Shown here in pieces: positions 1 to 5,367 of a DNA stretch of 10,257 nucleotides. The notes under the pieces were generated by a model that saw nothing but the letters and a program-made list of their open reading frames with translations, did not search any database and was not told the origin of the DNA. The stretch spans positions 1-10,257 of the forward strand of contig JBOGEX010000061.1 of the NCBI GenBank assembly GCA_050741915.1, in the 5' to 3' direction. Origin of the DNA: JACCTH01 sp050741915 (GTDB taxonomy: Bacteria > Actinomycetota > Acidimicrobiia > Spongiisociales > ZC4RG35). A program made the position numbers and the translations under genes. Each line of letters starts with the position of its first letter. The stretch's first letter is position 1.

Positions 1-1
1 A

Positions 2-136
2 TGGGAACGCGGAAAGGCGTGGGCCTTTGAACAAGCCATGGGTGCCGCCTGGTACTACCAGGAAAGCAATCCGGCGATGCACCAGATGGGCCGGCGAACC
101 CTCGAACGGATCCTCGCTGACGAACCATATTCCTGA
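2..136 (+). CDS. C-terminal end of a probable aminoglycoside-phosphotransferase-like kinase (partial)
   Basis: An open frame enters from the left edge and ends at TGA 134-136, giving 44 residues. The visible part runs W-E-R-G-K-A-W-A-F-E-Q-A-M-G followed by A-W-Y-Y and a helix ending G-R-R-T-L-E-R-I-L-A-D. This resembles the last two helices of antibiotic-kinase-fold proteins (APH / streptomycin 6-kinase / hydroxyurea kinase superfamily), where a G-x-A-W-A-F-x-Q-A segment is followed by W-Y-Y and a terminal R-x-L helix. The catalytic loop and ATP-binding lobe lie outside the window, so neither substrate nor activity can be judged. The frame is read from sequence; the family is pattern recognition on a short fragment. 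The gene lies just outside the element proposed to start near 260 and points towards it. Confidence 0.5.
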   Translation, partial: WERGKAWAFEQAMGAAWYYQESNPAMHQMGRRTLERILADEPYS

Positions 137-238
137 GTGTCTCCCCATCAGTTCGACCTGATGGAACTTCTGCTCGAACCCAGAGCCTGCCCGCACTGCT
201 TGTGCGATCGCGAAGTGCCGATCTAGTGCGGTCTCAGT

Positions 239-256
239 GTGAGCGATACCGCTCAC
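239..256. repeat. 7-bp perfect inverted repeat beside the left att site
   Basis: GTGAGCG (239-245) and CGCTCAC (250-256) are perfect complements around a 4-base loop ATAC. No T-run follows on either strand, so an intrinsic terminator is unlikely. The half-sites resemble LacI-type operator halves (TGTGAGCG), which may be coincidence. It overlaps the left, chromosomal arm of the proposed attL. Confidence 0.5.
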
Positions 257-278
257 GGAACTGTTGATCTGCGCTACT
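249..278. other. Proposed attL of the integrated element
   Basis: This site shares the 16-base sequence GAACTGTTGATCTGCG (258-273) with 5149-5164. Its 8-base centre ACTGTTGA is at 260-267, and its inner (element-side) arm TCTGCGCTACT is at 268-278. That arm is the exact reverse complement of the inner arm of the right copy (AGTAGCGCAGA, 5140-5150). Its outer arm (249-259) is degenerate, as expected of the chromosomal half of a hybrid site. The match and symmetry are seen directly; the att role is inferred from these and the nearby recombinase gene. Confidence 0.72.
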
Positions 279-687
279 TGGCGGTGGAAGCCCTTGCTGT
301 TTGTAGGTCGGCGTGGGTCGTGAGCCTCACCGTGCCGTCGTCCACTCGATCGAGAAGTCCGTCGGGTGGCTCCTTGTCGGTTGTGAGGACGAAATGGAGG
401 GTGTGAGGTGTCACATCGACAATCTGGAGGATCTTTCGGTCGGTCGCCGGGTCTGGCTGGTAGTCGTCTAAGACCACAAATGTTGGCCGATCGGGTGAGC
501 GTGGCAGGCGGTCCAATGATTCCTCCGTGTGTTCATCCAACCAGATCTGATCAGCGGCCCCCTGGGCAGAATCCAGCCAGGCACGAACCGCTCGCGTTTT
601 CCCGCTGCCAGTCGGTGCTGCGACGAGATCGATTCGTTCCCCAACGTGGTACACGAACAACTGGATTAAACGGTTCACATTCTCCAT
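274..687 (-). CDS. Short P-loop NTPase resembling a truncated MalT/LuxR-type STAND ATPase domain
   Basis: The product is 137 residues. The start chosen is ATG at 687, with AGGG eight bases upstream; a GTG at 708 would add seven residues but has no clear ribosome binding site. It has a Walker A motif A-P-T-G-S-G-K-T (residues 24-31) and a Walker B T-F-V-V-L-D-D (about 69-75). Next comes L-H-F-V-L-T-T-D-K-E-P-P (about 97-108), which matches the sensor strand of MalT/LAL-type regulators (L-x-L-V-L-x-x-R-x-x-P-P), and then a closing A-D-L. It lacks the winged-helix, TPR and HTH parts of those regulators (usually 800-900 residues) and is shorter than their NTPase domain alone. Its TAG stop (274-276) lies inside the inner arm of attL. 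It may be a stand-alone mini-ATPase or a remnant cut short by recombination; an intact start and clean frame favour expression. Function unknown. Confidence 0.7.
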   Translation of the reverse strand: MENVNRLIQLFVYHVGERIDLVAAPTGSGKTRAVRAWLDSAQGAADQIWLDEHTEESLDRLPRSPDRPTFVVLDDYQPDPATDRKILQIVDVTPHTLHFVLTTDKEPPDGLLDRVDDGTVRLTTHADLQTARASTAK

Positions 688-765
688 GTCGGAGACCCTA
701 GATATCACCGACCCAAGCAGTATGTGCCGATCCCGGATGGGTGGTCAGCATGTGCGTTATCGCTC

Positions 766-821
766 GGGATCTATTGTTATCGGCGGGCAGGCAAATACCG
801 CCCGGGATCTGTTGATCGGCG
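766..821. repeat. Two att-core-like sequences in the divergent intergenic region
   Basis: GGATCTGTTGATCGGCG (805-821) matches the att sequence GGAACTGTTGATCTGCG (257-273) at 15 of 17 positions. A related copy, GGGATCTATTGTTATCGGCG, is at 766-785 and differs mainly by a 2-base insertion. Both are in the gap between the minus-strand P-loop gene and the plus-strand DinB-like gene. They could be extra recombinase contact sites, relics of a previous att site, or an operator. Similarity is seen directly; role is inference. Confidence 0.45.
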
Positions 822-923
822 CCAGGGACCACACCAACACTGGAAAGAGCCTCTGACAGGGAAATTGTCAGGTGGTGTCATGTCTGAATCGATACGATGC
901 TCTCAGGTCGGGAGGAGTCCGGC

Positions 924-1394
924 ATGAGCCATCCGAATGAGGGCTATTTGCGCTGGTTCGACGCCTACCAGGACCTCAAGCACCAGATGATTGATGTTCT
1001 CTCCGATGCCGACCTGTCACACGTCATTGAAGGGAGTCCAAGTCTTGGGGCGTTGTGCAGGGAGCACGGTGAGATCGAACGGAGTTACCTCGACTCATTT
1101 CGAACCTACGAACTCAGATTCGATTACACGCACCCCGATCCTGATATTGCCGGCAGCACCGAGGCTCTGAGCGGCTGGTACACGAGACTCGACGAGGAGT
1201 TCAAAGCAGTGCTTGAGGCGGTCACAGAGGAGGACGTCGAGACCGCGACTATTGACAGGCAAGGGTGGTCGGTGTCGATCCCTGAGAACCTGGGTATCTA
1301 CAAAGAGGCCGTGGTCATCTTCGCTGCCAAGGCTTGGGTTCATCTACTGGCAATGGGCAAGACCCTGCCCAAGCAGTGGAGAGACTGGCTCTGA
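924..1394 (+). CDS. DinB-like family protein
   Basis: The product is 156 residues. The start is ATG 924, with GGAGGAG at 911-917 six bases upstream; an earlier in-frame start at 897 lacks such a site. The chain reads as a DinB/YfiT-like four-helix bundle. An N-terminal helix Y-L-R-W-F-D-A-Y is followed by L-C-R-E-H-G-E-I-E-R-S-Y-L-D-S-F, with H48 in the position typical of a metal ligand. The C-terminal helix is I-Y-K-E-A-V-V-I-F-A-A-K-A-W-V-H-L-L-A-M-G-K-T-L-P-K-Q-W, a pattern common to one DinB-like subgroup. H140 is a second candidate ligand; the usual third His is not obvious, so metal binding is uncertain. Family members include thiol-dependent transferases and many uncharacterised cytoplasmic proteins. 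It is the first plus-strand cargo gene of the element. The next gene is 250 bp away, so a shared transcript is possible but not shown. Confidence 0.82.
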   Translation: MSHPNEGYLRWFDAYQDLKHQMIDVLSDADLSHVIEGSPSLGALCREHGEIERSYLDSFRTYELRFDYTHPDPDIAGSTEALSGWYTRLDEEFKAVLEAVTEEDVETATIDRQGWSVSIPENLGIYKEAVVIFAAKAWVHLLAMGKTLPKQWRDWL

Positions 1395-1526
1395 TCGGGC
1401 AAACCGCACAGTTGGCGACAGCGCCTTCCACGGACCCATCTGCCGAAGGCAACACCTCACCAGCGCACCAGTCATCCTCGGGAAGGCGATGGACCTTGAA
1501 CGCATCGGATGGGACCCGGATTAATG

Positions 1527-1578
1527 GAGCTTTGAAACTAAGCTCTGAAGCCTGAAGGTTTGAAGCCTGTTGGAAGCC
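1527..1578. repeat. Small hairpin and 15-bp imperfect tandem repeat upstream of the M1 peptidase gene
   Basis: GAGCTT (1527-1532) pairs with AAGCTC (1540-1545) around a 7-base loop. Directly after it come two 15-base units, TGAAGCCTGAAGGTT (1546-1560) and TGAAGCCTGTTGGAA (1561-1575), and the start of a third (GCC). No T-run follows the hairpin, so it is a weak terminator candidate. The rest of the gap 1395-1644 shows no gene and no convincing promoter. Confidence 0.5.
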
Positions 1579-1644
1579 GAATCGCGGATAGTACGGGCGT
1601 GTATTAGAGCTCACCTGCCTAGGTTTGCCAGAGTGTTTGGTGTG

Positions 1645-2982
1645 ATGACTCGACGCGCTCCGATACACATCGCCTTCCTCCTGCTGCTCATCGGGTGCGT
1701 CACCAACGAAACGGCTTCAGAGCCTTCCGACCAGCCCGACGGCCTCGGCGACCCAGTCGTCCCCTGGGCGGGGAACGTCGGCTACGACGCTATCCGCTAC
1801 CAATGGGATCTCATCGTCGACCCAGCCGCGGGCACCCTCGACGCCGTGACAGTGATGGAGGCGGTGGGGACCAAGGAGACACCGGTGCTCTCACTCGACT
1901 TTTCCGGGCCGACACCATCCCGGGTCGTGGTCAACGGACAGGTCACCGAGTTCGAGCACCACCCGCCGAAGCTCCTGGTCAGTCATCCGACCGAACCGGG
2001 CGAGGAGCTGAGAGTGGAGATCGACTTCGAGGGCAATCCCGAACCGCACACACCAGCAGGCTTTCCGGGGAAACTGGGGTGGATCCACCAGGCCGACTTG
2101 GTGTACTCGTCGGCAGTCCTTCCCGGAGACACTGCCACCTGGGCACCTCTCAACGACACACCGCTCGACCCGGCGATCTTCTCCGTGCTTGTTTCCACGC
2201 CTCGGGGCATGGGAGCCGTGGCTAGTGGAACCCCGACCGAGACCGCAGGAATCACCCGCTGGGAAACCCTCCTTCCGGTGACCGAATTCGGTTTTGCCGC
2301 CGGAGAGCTGCAGCAGCGAACCCTCGCCGGCGACCCTCTCATCACGTTCTCCGCGATCGCGGGCCTATCGCTTCCTTCCGAGCCGTGGGACGAGCGACTC
2401 CCGGAGCTGGTCGAGTTCCTGGAGGGCTTCCTGGGACCGTTTCCCTTCGCCACCCTGGGATTGACCCAGGTCACCGGGCTGCCCGGCGGTAACTCCACTC
2501 CGGGCCAGATTTTCCTCGGTATGTACGAGGAAGAGTTGATCGCCCACGAGCTTGGCCATCAGTGGATTGGAGGCAGCGTGAGCACCGCGAGCAGCCGTGA
2601 CGTGTGGTTGCGGGAAGGAGTTCCCGAGTACCTGGCCTACGCCTGGATCGCCGAGCGAGACAGCACCAGTCTCGACGATCGGATGCAGTCGATCCACACT
2701 CGTCTCGGAAGGGAGACGCGTGCCTTGCTCGACGTCGATGAGCCCGCCGATCGCGGCGACGACGCCACCTACCTCAGGGGAGCCCTCGCATTTCATGCCC
2801 TGCGCAAAGCGGTGGGCGACAGGGATTTCCGGGCGGGGCTGATGTCATTCACCGCGGAGTACTCCGGGAGGTCGGCGACCACCGAGAGCTTCATTGAGGC
2901 AATACAGAAACACACCGAGGTGGCCGTCGCAGAGATCCTGGGACCCTGGATCGAGCAGGAGGAGATGCCGCCGGTTCCGTGA
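1645..2982 (+). CDS. M1-family (gluzincin) metallopeptidase, predicted lipoprotein, altered GxMEN motif
   Basis: The product is 445 residues from ATG 1645 (GTG 1642 is an alternative). This start places a classic lipoprotein signal first: an R-R n-region, a hydrophobic stretch and the lipobox L-I-G-C with Cys18, so the protein should be membrane-anchored outside the cell. The mature part opens with the M1 N-terminal pattern (G-N-V-G-Y-D-A-I-R-Y-Q-W-D-L). The zinc site is H-E-L-G-H-Q-W (H301, E302, H305), and E324 in W-L-R-E-G is the third ligand. Y376 in Y-L-R-G-A-L-A-F matches the catalytic Tyr region. Where M1 aminopeptidases have a G-x-M-E-N/Y segment, this protein has G-G-N-S-T-P-G (about 281-287), without the Glu that anchors the substrate amino terminus. 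Zinc protease chemistry looks intact, but aminopeptidase specificity is doubtful. No clear ribosome binding site is seen. It has no obvious partner in the element. Confidence 0.9.
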   Translation: MTRRAPIHIAFLLLLIGCVTNETASEPSDQPDGLGDPVVPWAGNVGYDAIRYQWDLIVDPAAGTLDAVTVMEAVGTKETPVLSLDFSGPTPSRVVVNGQVTEFEHHPPKLLVSHPTEPGEELRVEIDFEGNPEPHTPAGFPGKLGWIHQADLVYSSAVLPGDTATWAPLNDTPLDPAIFSVLVSTPRGMGAVASGTPTETAGITRWETLLPVTEFGFAAGELQQRTLAGDPLITFSAIAGLSLPSEPWDERLPELVEFLEGFLGPFPFATLGLTQVTGLPGGNSTPGQIFLGMYEEELIAHELGHQWIGGSVSTASSRDVWLREGVPEYLAYAWIAERDSTSLDDRMQSIHTRLGRETRALLDVDEPADRGDDATYLRGALAFHALRKAVGDRDFRAGLMSFTAEYSGRSATTESFIEAIQKHTEVAVAEILGPWIEQEEMPPVP

Positions 2983-3069
2983 ACTACGAACTGCGCTACA
3001 CCAGCGGTGGGCGCTCGACCCTGCTTCGGGCGGCAACTACAACGCAAGCGGGCGATCCGGCGTAAGCGA

Positions 3070-3258
3070 CTACTTCTCTGGCTCGGAACCCTGCCTCTTG
3101 TCGTTTGCCTGAGCCACTGGCGATGCGGTGTACGAATTGGCCCGCTTCTCGATCTGATCTTGATCAGACATGGTGACTCGCAACACTGGCGGCTCGATGT
3201 ATGACGCCGACCCTGTCAGTGCCTTTGGTTTTGGTGTCTTTTCATTCTTCCTGCTCAT
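3070..3258 (-). CDS. Small hydrophilic protein translationally coupled to a membrane protein gene
   Basis: The product is 62 residues from ATG 3258. The ATG overlaps the TGA of the upstream gene as ATGA (3258-3255), and TTGGAGCG lies just before it, with GGAG six bases from the start. That arrangement is the main evidence the gene is real. The product is charged and soluble, rich in Lys, Ser, Pro and Gln, with no membrane segment, signal peptide or recognised domain. The middle (S-Y-I-E-P-P-V-L-R-V) looks like the only segment likely to be ordered. Tight coupling to the three-helix membrane protein suggests a functional pair, perhaps a cytoplasmic partner. I do not recognise the family. Confidence 0.62.
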   Translation of the reverse strand: MSRKNEKTPKPKALTGSASYIEPPVLRVTMSDQDQIEKRANSYTASPVAQANDKRQGSEPEK

Positions 3259-3713
3259 GAAACGCTCCAAATGTGGATGATGGTTGCAAGGATTCCGAGG
3301 ACGAGGAAATAGACCGAGGAAGTGTTGATCCAGTCAAGGGTTCGCCGCTCCCGCCCCCTGAATCGGAATGTGAGCGCGCCATTCGCAGGCTCTGCCCGGC
3401 CATTCGGGTCCCTCTCCCAGGCGTCGATGAGCTGGATGGTCCGTCTGAGCTGGTGGGCGTTCAAGTCGTAGGAGATAACTACAGCGATCACCGAGAGGGC
3501 GAAAGCGACCCAGGCGATGTAGAGGAGATTCGGTTCGCCGGTACCAGTTTCAACGAATGCAACGGTCAAGCCGAGCGCGGCGCCCGAGATCGATACGACA
3601 ACCTTGTCCTTCTCTGAGGAATTCGTGCCATATTCAGCCACTTTGGCAGCGCGATGGCTCTGGATGCGCTTCCGGTGATCGTGTGCTTCAGCCGCCATGT
3701 GGTCCGTTGTCAT
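3255..3713 (-). CDS. Three-helix membrane protein of unknown function
   Basis: The product is 152 residues from ATG 3713, preceded by AGGAGA with GGAG eight bases upstream. A charged, His-rich N-terminal 37 residues (likely cytoplasmic, ending S-E-K-D-K) is followed by hydrophobic segments at about 38-55, 63-81 and 132-149. The loop between helices 2 and 3 (82-131) is about 50 residues and rich in Arg, Asp and Glu. The pattern K-V-V-V-S-I-S-G-A-A-L-G-L-T-V-A-F-V-E recalls a sparse family of small membrane proteins with a similar S-G-G-A-L-G-L-S motif in helix 1, scattered on accessory DNA and without known function; that link is from memory. It overlaps the next gene by 4 bp, forming a two-gene operon. 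Confidence 0.78.
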   Translation of the reverse strand: MTTDHMAAEAHDHRKRIQSHRAAKVAEYGTNSSEKDKVVVSISGAALGLTVAFVETGTGEPNLLYIAWVAFALSVIAVVISYDLNAHQLRRTIQLIDAWERDPNGRAEPANGALTFRFRGRERRTLDWINTSSVYFLVLGILATIIHIWSVS

Positions 3714-3841
3714 CTGCAGGTCTCCTATTCAGATAGACGGTACCGGGAGCCAGTGACAGATTCGGGGTGCATTCGTGGGAACCGTGACGTGCAGAGGGGT
3801 GCCGCTCTGGCGGACCAGGTCGTGCTGGCCCTTTTGACCAA

Positions 3842-3903
3842 GCAGCGCATAACGAGCGCGGCCTAAGGCCGAAATCCACCTGGCCCCCACGCATAACCGG
3901 CAG
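3842..3903. repeat. Dispersed intergenic repeat, copy 1
   Basis: This stretch begins GCAGCGCATAACG and continues through CGAAATCCACCTGGCCCCCA to CCGGC. It aligns with 10059-10121, with a perfect 13-base start and about 70 percent identity over the next 30 bases. The surrounding gap 3714-3967 holds no gene I can support. Copy 1 lies inside the proposed element and copy 2 outside it. Confidence 0.5.
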
Positions 3904-3920
3904 ATCTGGGTGGGCTTCTT

Positions 3921-3953
3921 ACGGGCGCCACCGTCGAATTGGGTGGCGCCCGT
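3921..3953. terminator. Strong hairpin downstream of the recombinase gene, possible terminator
   Basis: ACGGGCGCCACC (3921-3932) and GGTGGCGCCCGT (3942-3953) form a perfect 12-bp GC-rich stem with a 9-base loop. It starts 15 bp past the recombinase stop codon in the direction of that gene. Neither side has a clear T-run (AAGAAG on the minus strand, AGGTTTG on the plus strand), so it would be a non-canonical or bidirectional terminator between the recombinase and the membrane-protein operon. Confidence 0.55.
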
Positions 3954-3967
3954 AGGTTTGCTATCTG

Positions 3968-4891
3968 CTATCTGCTGGCTGCGGCGAGGTAGGTGGCGAC
4001 GATGTAGGTGGCGTGTCGGTCGAGGGATCCTCGGGCCCGGTCGTAGCGCATGGTGGTCCTGGGGTCAGCGTGGGAGGCTGCTTCCTGGACATCTCGAAGC
4101 GCAACCCCGGCATCGAGGGCGGCGGTGATGAATGAGTGGCGCAGGGAATGGGGGCTGATCTTCTTGCCGATACCGGCTTGGCGGGCGAGTCGTTTGACGA
4201 TGCGGGTGGCGGCGTGCCGATCCAACCGGGCGGTTGCTTCTCGGTTGAGAAGGATGGGACCTTGGCAGCGTTCCCCGATACACATATCGATCGACCGGGC
4301 GGTGCGGGGTGCCAAGGGGATGGTGACGATCTTTCCGCCTTTCCGGGTGATGGTCAGGGTCCGATGCCCCCTCTCCACGGCCAGATGTTCGATATCGGCT
4401 CCCAGCGCTTCTGAGATCCGCAGCCCGTTGAGCGCCAACAGGCAAGCCAAGGCATGGTCTCTGCCGCCGGCAAGGCCGGCTTGGACCAAGAACATACCCA
4501 GTTCGTTGCGGTCGAGACCAACCGCGTTCGACTCATACGACACCTTCGGCCTCCGTACGTGTGCCGCGGGAGAATTGGCGATGAGGGCTTCCTCGGTGCA
4601 GTACCGGTAGAAGCCGGCGATGGTCGACAAGCCCCGTGCCACCGTCGCCTTGGCTTTGCCTGCTTCTTCCAGCCAGCGAGCGAACAGCTCGATGTGGGCA
4701 CGCCGCACTTCGAACAGATCCAGGTCGTGGTCGGCACACCACCGGACCCATTGACGGAGGTCGAGGGCGTAGGCGTCGAAGGTCTGACCGGTGTAGCCGG
4801 CCAAATAGCCACCGACAGCTACTCGAGCCCGGAAGGGATCAAACCCCCGATCGACGACCTCGGGGACGAGAACAGTGTTGGTCATGGACAT
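3968..4891 (-). CDS. Tyrosine recombinase / integrase
   Basis: The product is 307 residues. The start is ATG 4891, preceded by GGAGGAG with a 4-6 base spacing; longer readings lack such a site and would add 59 residues unlike this family. It has an N-terminal SAM-like core-binding domain (about 25-110, with the Y-x-x-D-L-x-x-W pattern) and a C-terminal catalytic domain. All catalytic residues are visible: R158 in G-L-R-I-S-E, K184 in R-K-G-G-K, H248-x-x-R251 in H-S-L-R, H274 in A-S-H-A-D-P-R-T-T, and Y283 in M-R-Y-D. Length and layout match XerC/XerD-like integrases of small elements. It should cut and rejoin the att core by a 3'-phosphotyrosine intermediate. Its 5' end lies 249 bp from the right att arm. 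No excisionase gene is seen. Confidence 0.95.
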   Translation of the reverse strand: MSMTNTVLVPEVVDRGFDPFRARVAVGGYLAGYTGQTFDAYALDLRQWVRWCADHDLDLFEVRRAHIELFARWLEEAGKAKATVARGLSTIAGFYRYCTEEALIANSPAAHVRRPKVSYESNAVGLDRNELGMFLVQAGLAGGRDHALACLLALNGLRISEALGADIEHLAVERGHRTLTITRKGGKIVTIPLAPRTARSIDMCIGERCQGPILLNREATARLDRHAATRIVKRLARQAGIGKKISPHSLRHSFITAALDAGVALRDVQEAASHADPRTTMRYDRARGSLDRHATYIVATYLAAASR

Positions 4892-5032
4892 GAGACTCCT
4901 CCACCCTGCCGGGTGAGAAGCCCCGAACGCTGCACGAAACCGACGCGGCTCCCAGTAAACGTCACCACCGACGACCGCCGAGACAACGGCCCGTCCGCTA
5001 GAGGCTCTCTCATGACACACTGCGATGTTCCA

Positions 5033-5056
5033 GCGCGTCACGACGCGCGAATCGCG
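5033..5056. repeat. Two adjacent inverted repeats between recombinase gene and attR
   Basis: GCGCGT (5033-5038) pairs with ACGCGC (5043-5048) around CACG. Overlapping it, CGCGA (5046-5050) and TCGCG (5052-5056) flank one base. They lie in the 248-bp noncoding stretch 4892-5139 upstream of the recombinase gene, which otherwise shows no gene or convincing promoter. They could be a recombinase accessory site or an operator for its gene. Confidence 0.35.
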
Positions 5057-5139
5057 AAAGAAATCCAATGCGACCCACCGCCTCGACCTGATAACCGAGC
5101 GGGAGGTGCCGCTATGCGCTGTCTCGGCCAGCAGGCTCT

Positions 5140-5169
5140 AGTAGCGCAGAACTGTTGATCTGCGTGCCC
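5140..5169. other. Proposed attR of the integrated element
   Basis: The element-side arm AGTAGCGCAGA (5140-5150) is followed by the 8-base centre ACTGTTGA (5151-5158) and an outer arm beginning TCTGCGTGCCC (5159-5169). Centre and flanks repeat the attL sequence over 16 bases (5149-5164). The element-side arm is the exact reverse complement of the element-side arm of attL. The outer arm keeps only the first six bases of the symmetrical arm. Confidence 0.72.
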
Positions 5170-5238
5170 TGCTTCGCCCTATTTGTCGGCGGGTTCGATT
5201 TCTGCCGTGAAGTCGGGTGGATACGGTTCACGGGACCG

Positions 5239-5364
5239 ATGCCGCGAGACCACGGACGCGGCCACAAAGGCTGGAAGATCAAGAAACTCGGCCCCGGCCA
5301 ATACCAGTGGACCAGCCCCCTCGGCCGGGTCTACATCCCCGGCGGACACGACCCACCAGGTTGA
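5239..5364 (+). pseudogene. C-terminal remnant of an HNH (DUF222/13E12-type) endonuclease
   Basis: The frame gives P-R-D-H-G-R-G-H-K-G-W-K, then L-G-P-G-Q-Y-Q-W-T-S-P-L-G-R-V-Y, then a short tail and TGA at 5362-5364. This matches the last part of actinobacterial DUF222/13E12 HNH proteins, where a C-P-x-D/H-H segment of the HNH motif is followed by K-x-x-G-W and W-T-S-P-x-G-R. The rest of the protein (usually 400 or more residues) is absent: in-frame sequence upstream of 5239 is unrelated. The Cys expected before P-R-D-H is replaced by Met. No ribosome binding site is seen, so it is treated as a relic. It lies 70 bp outside attR and ends 3 bp from the convergent lipoprotein gene. Confidence 0.6.
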
Positions 5365-5367
5365 GCT

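Larger units (their letters stand above)
260..5158. mobile_element. Putative 4.9-kb integrated element with tyrosine recombinase
   Basis: The element is bounded by 16-bp direct repeats (258-273, 5149-5164) and has a tyrosine recombinase gene starting about 250 bp inside the right end. The two inner arms are perfect 11-bp inverted complements, so the excised circle would carry a symmetrical core with an 8-bp spacer. Cargo is a P-loop protein, a DinB-like protein, an M1 metallopeptidase lipoprotein and a coupled membrane/small-protein pair. No conjugation, replication, excisionase or phage structural gene is visible. It would therefore be a minimal integrative cassette, mobilised by its own recombinase for integration at most. 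Boundaries are inferred from the repeats; excision has not been shown. Confidence 0.65.

Noticed and set aside
137..226. Thirty-codon frame after the kinase stop, starting GTG and encoding C-P-H-C-x-C.
   Set aside because: It is very short, has no ribosome binding site, and ends at a TAG with no continuation; the Cys pattern alone is not enough to call a gene.
1983..2498. Minus-strand frames opposite the M1 peptidase gene.
   Set aside because: They are antisense to a well-supported coding region with intact catalytic motifs, and their translations are low-complexity Ser/Arg/Pro sequence.
4454..5158. Long plus-strand open frame (234 codons) opposite the recombinase gene.
   Set aside because: It is antisense to the recombinase coding region, has no recognisable domain or ribosome binding site, and is explained by GC-rich codon structure on the other strand.
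5186..5207. GGCGGGTTCGATTTCTGCC resembles a tRNA T-arm next to attR, which would fit integration into a tRNA gene.
   Set aside because: The stem needs a wobble and a mismatch with a normal 7-base loop, and no matching acceptor, D or anticodon arms are found in the surrounding 90 bases on either strand.
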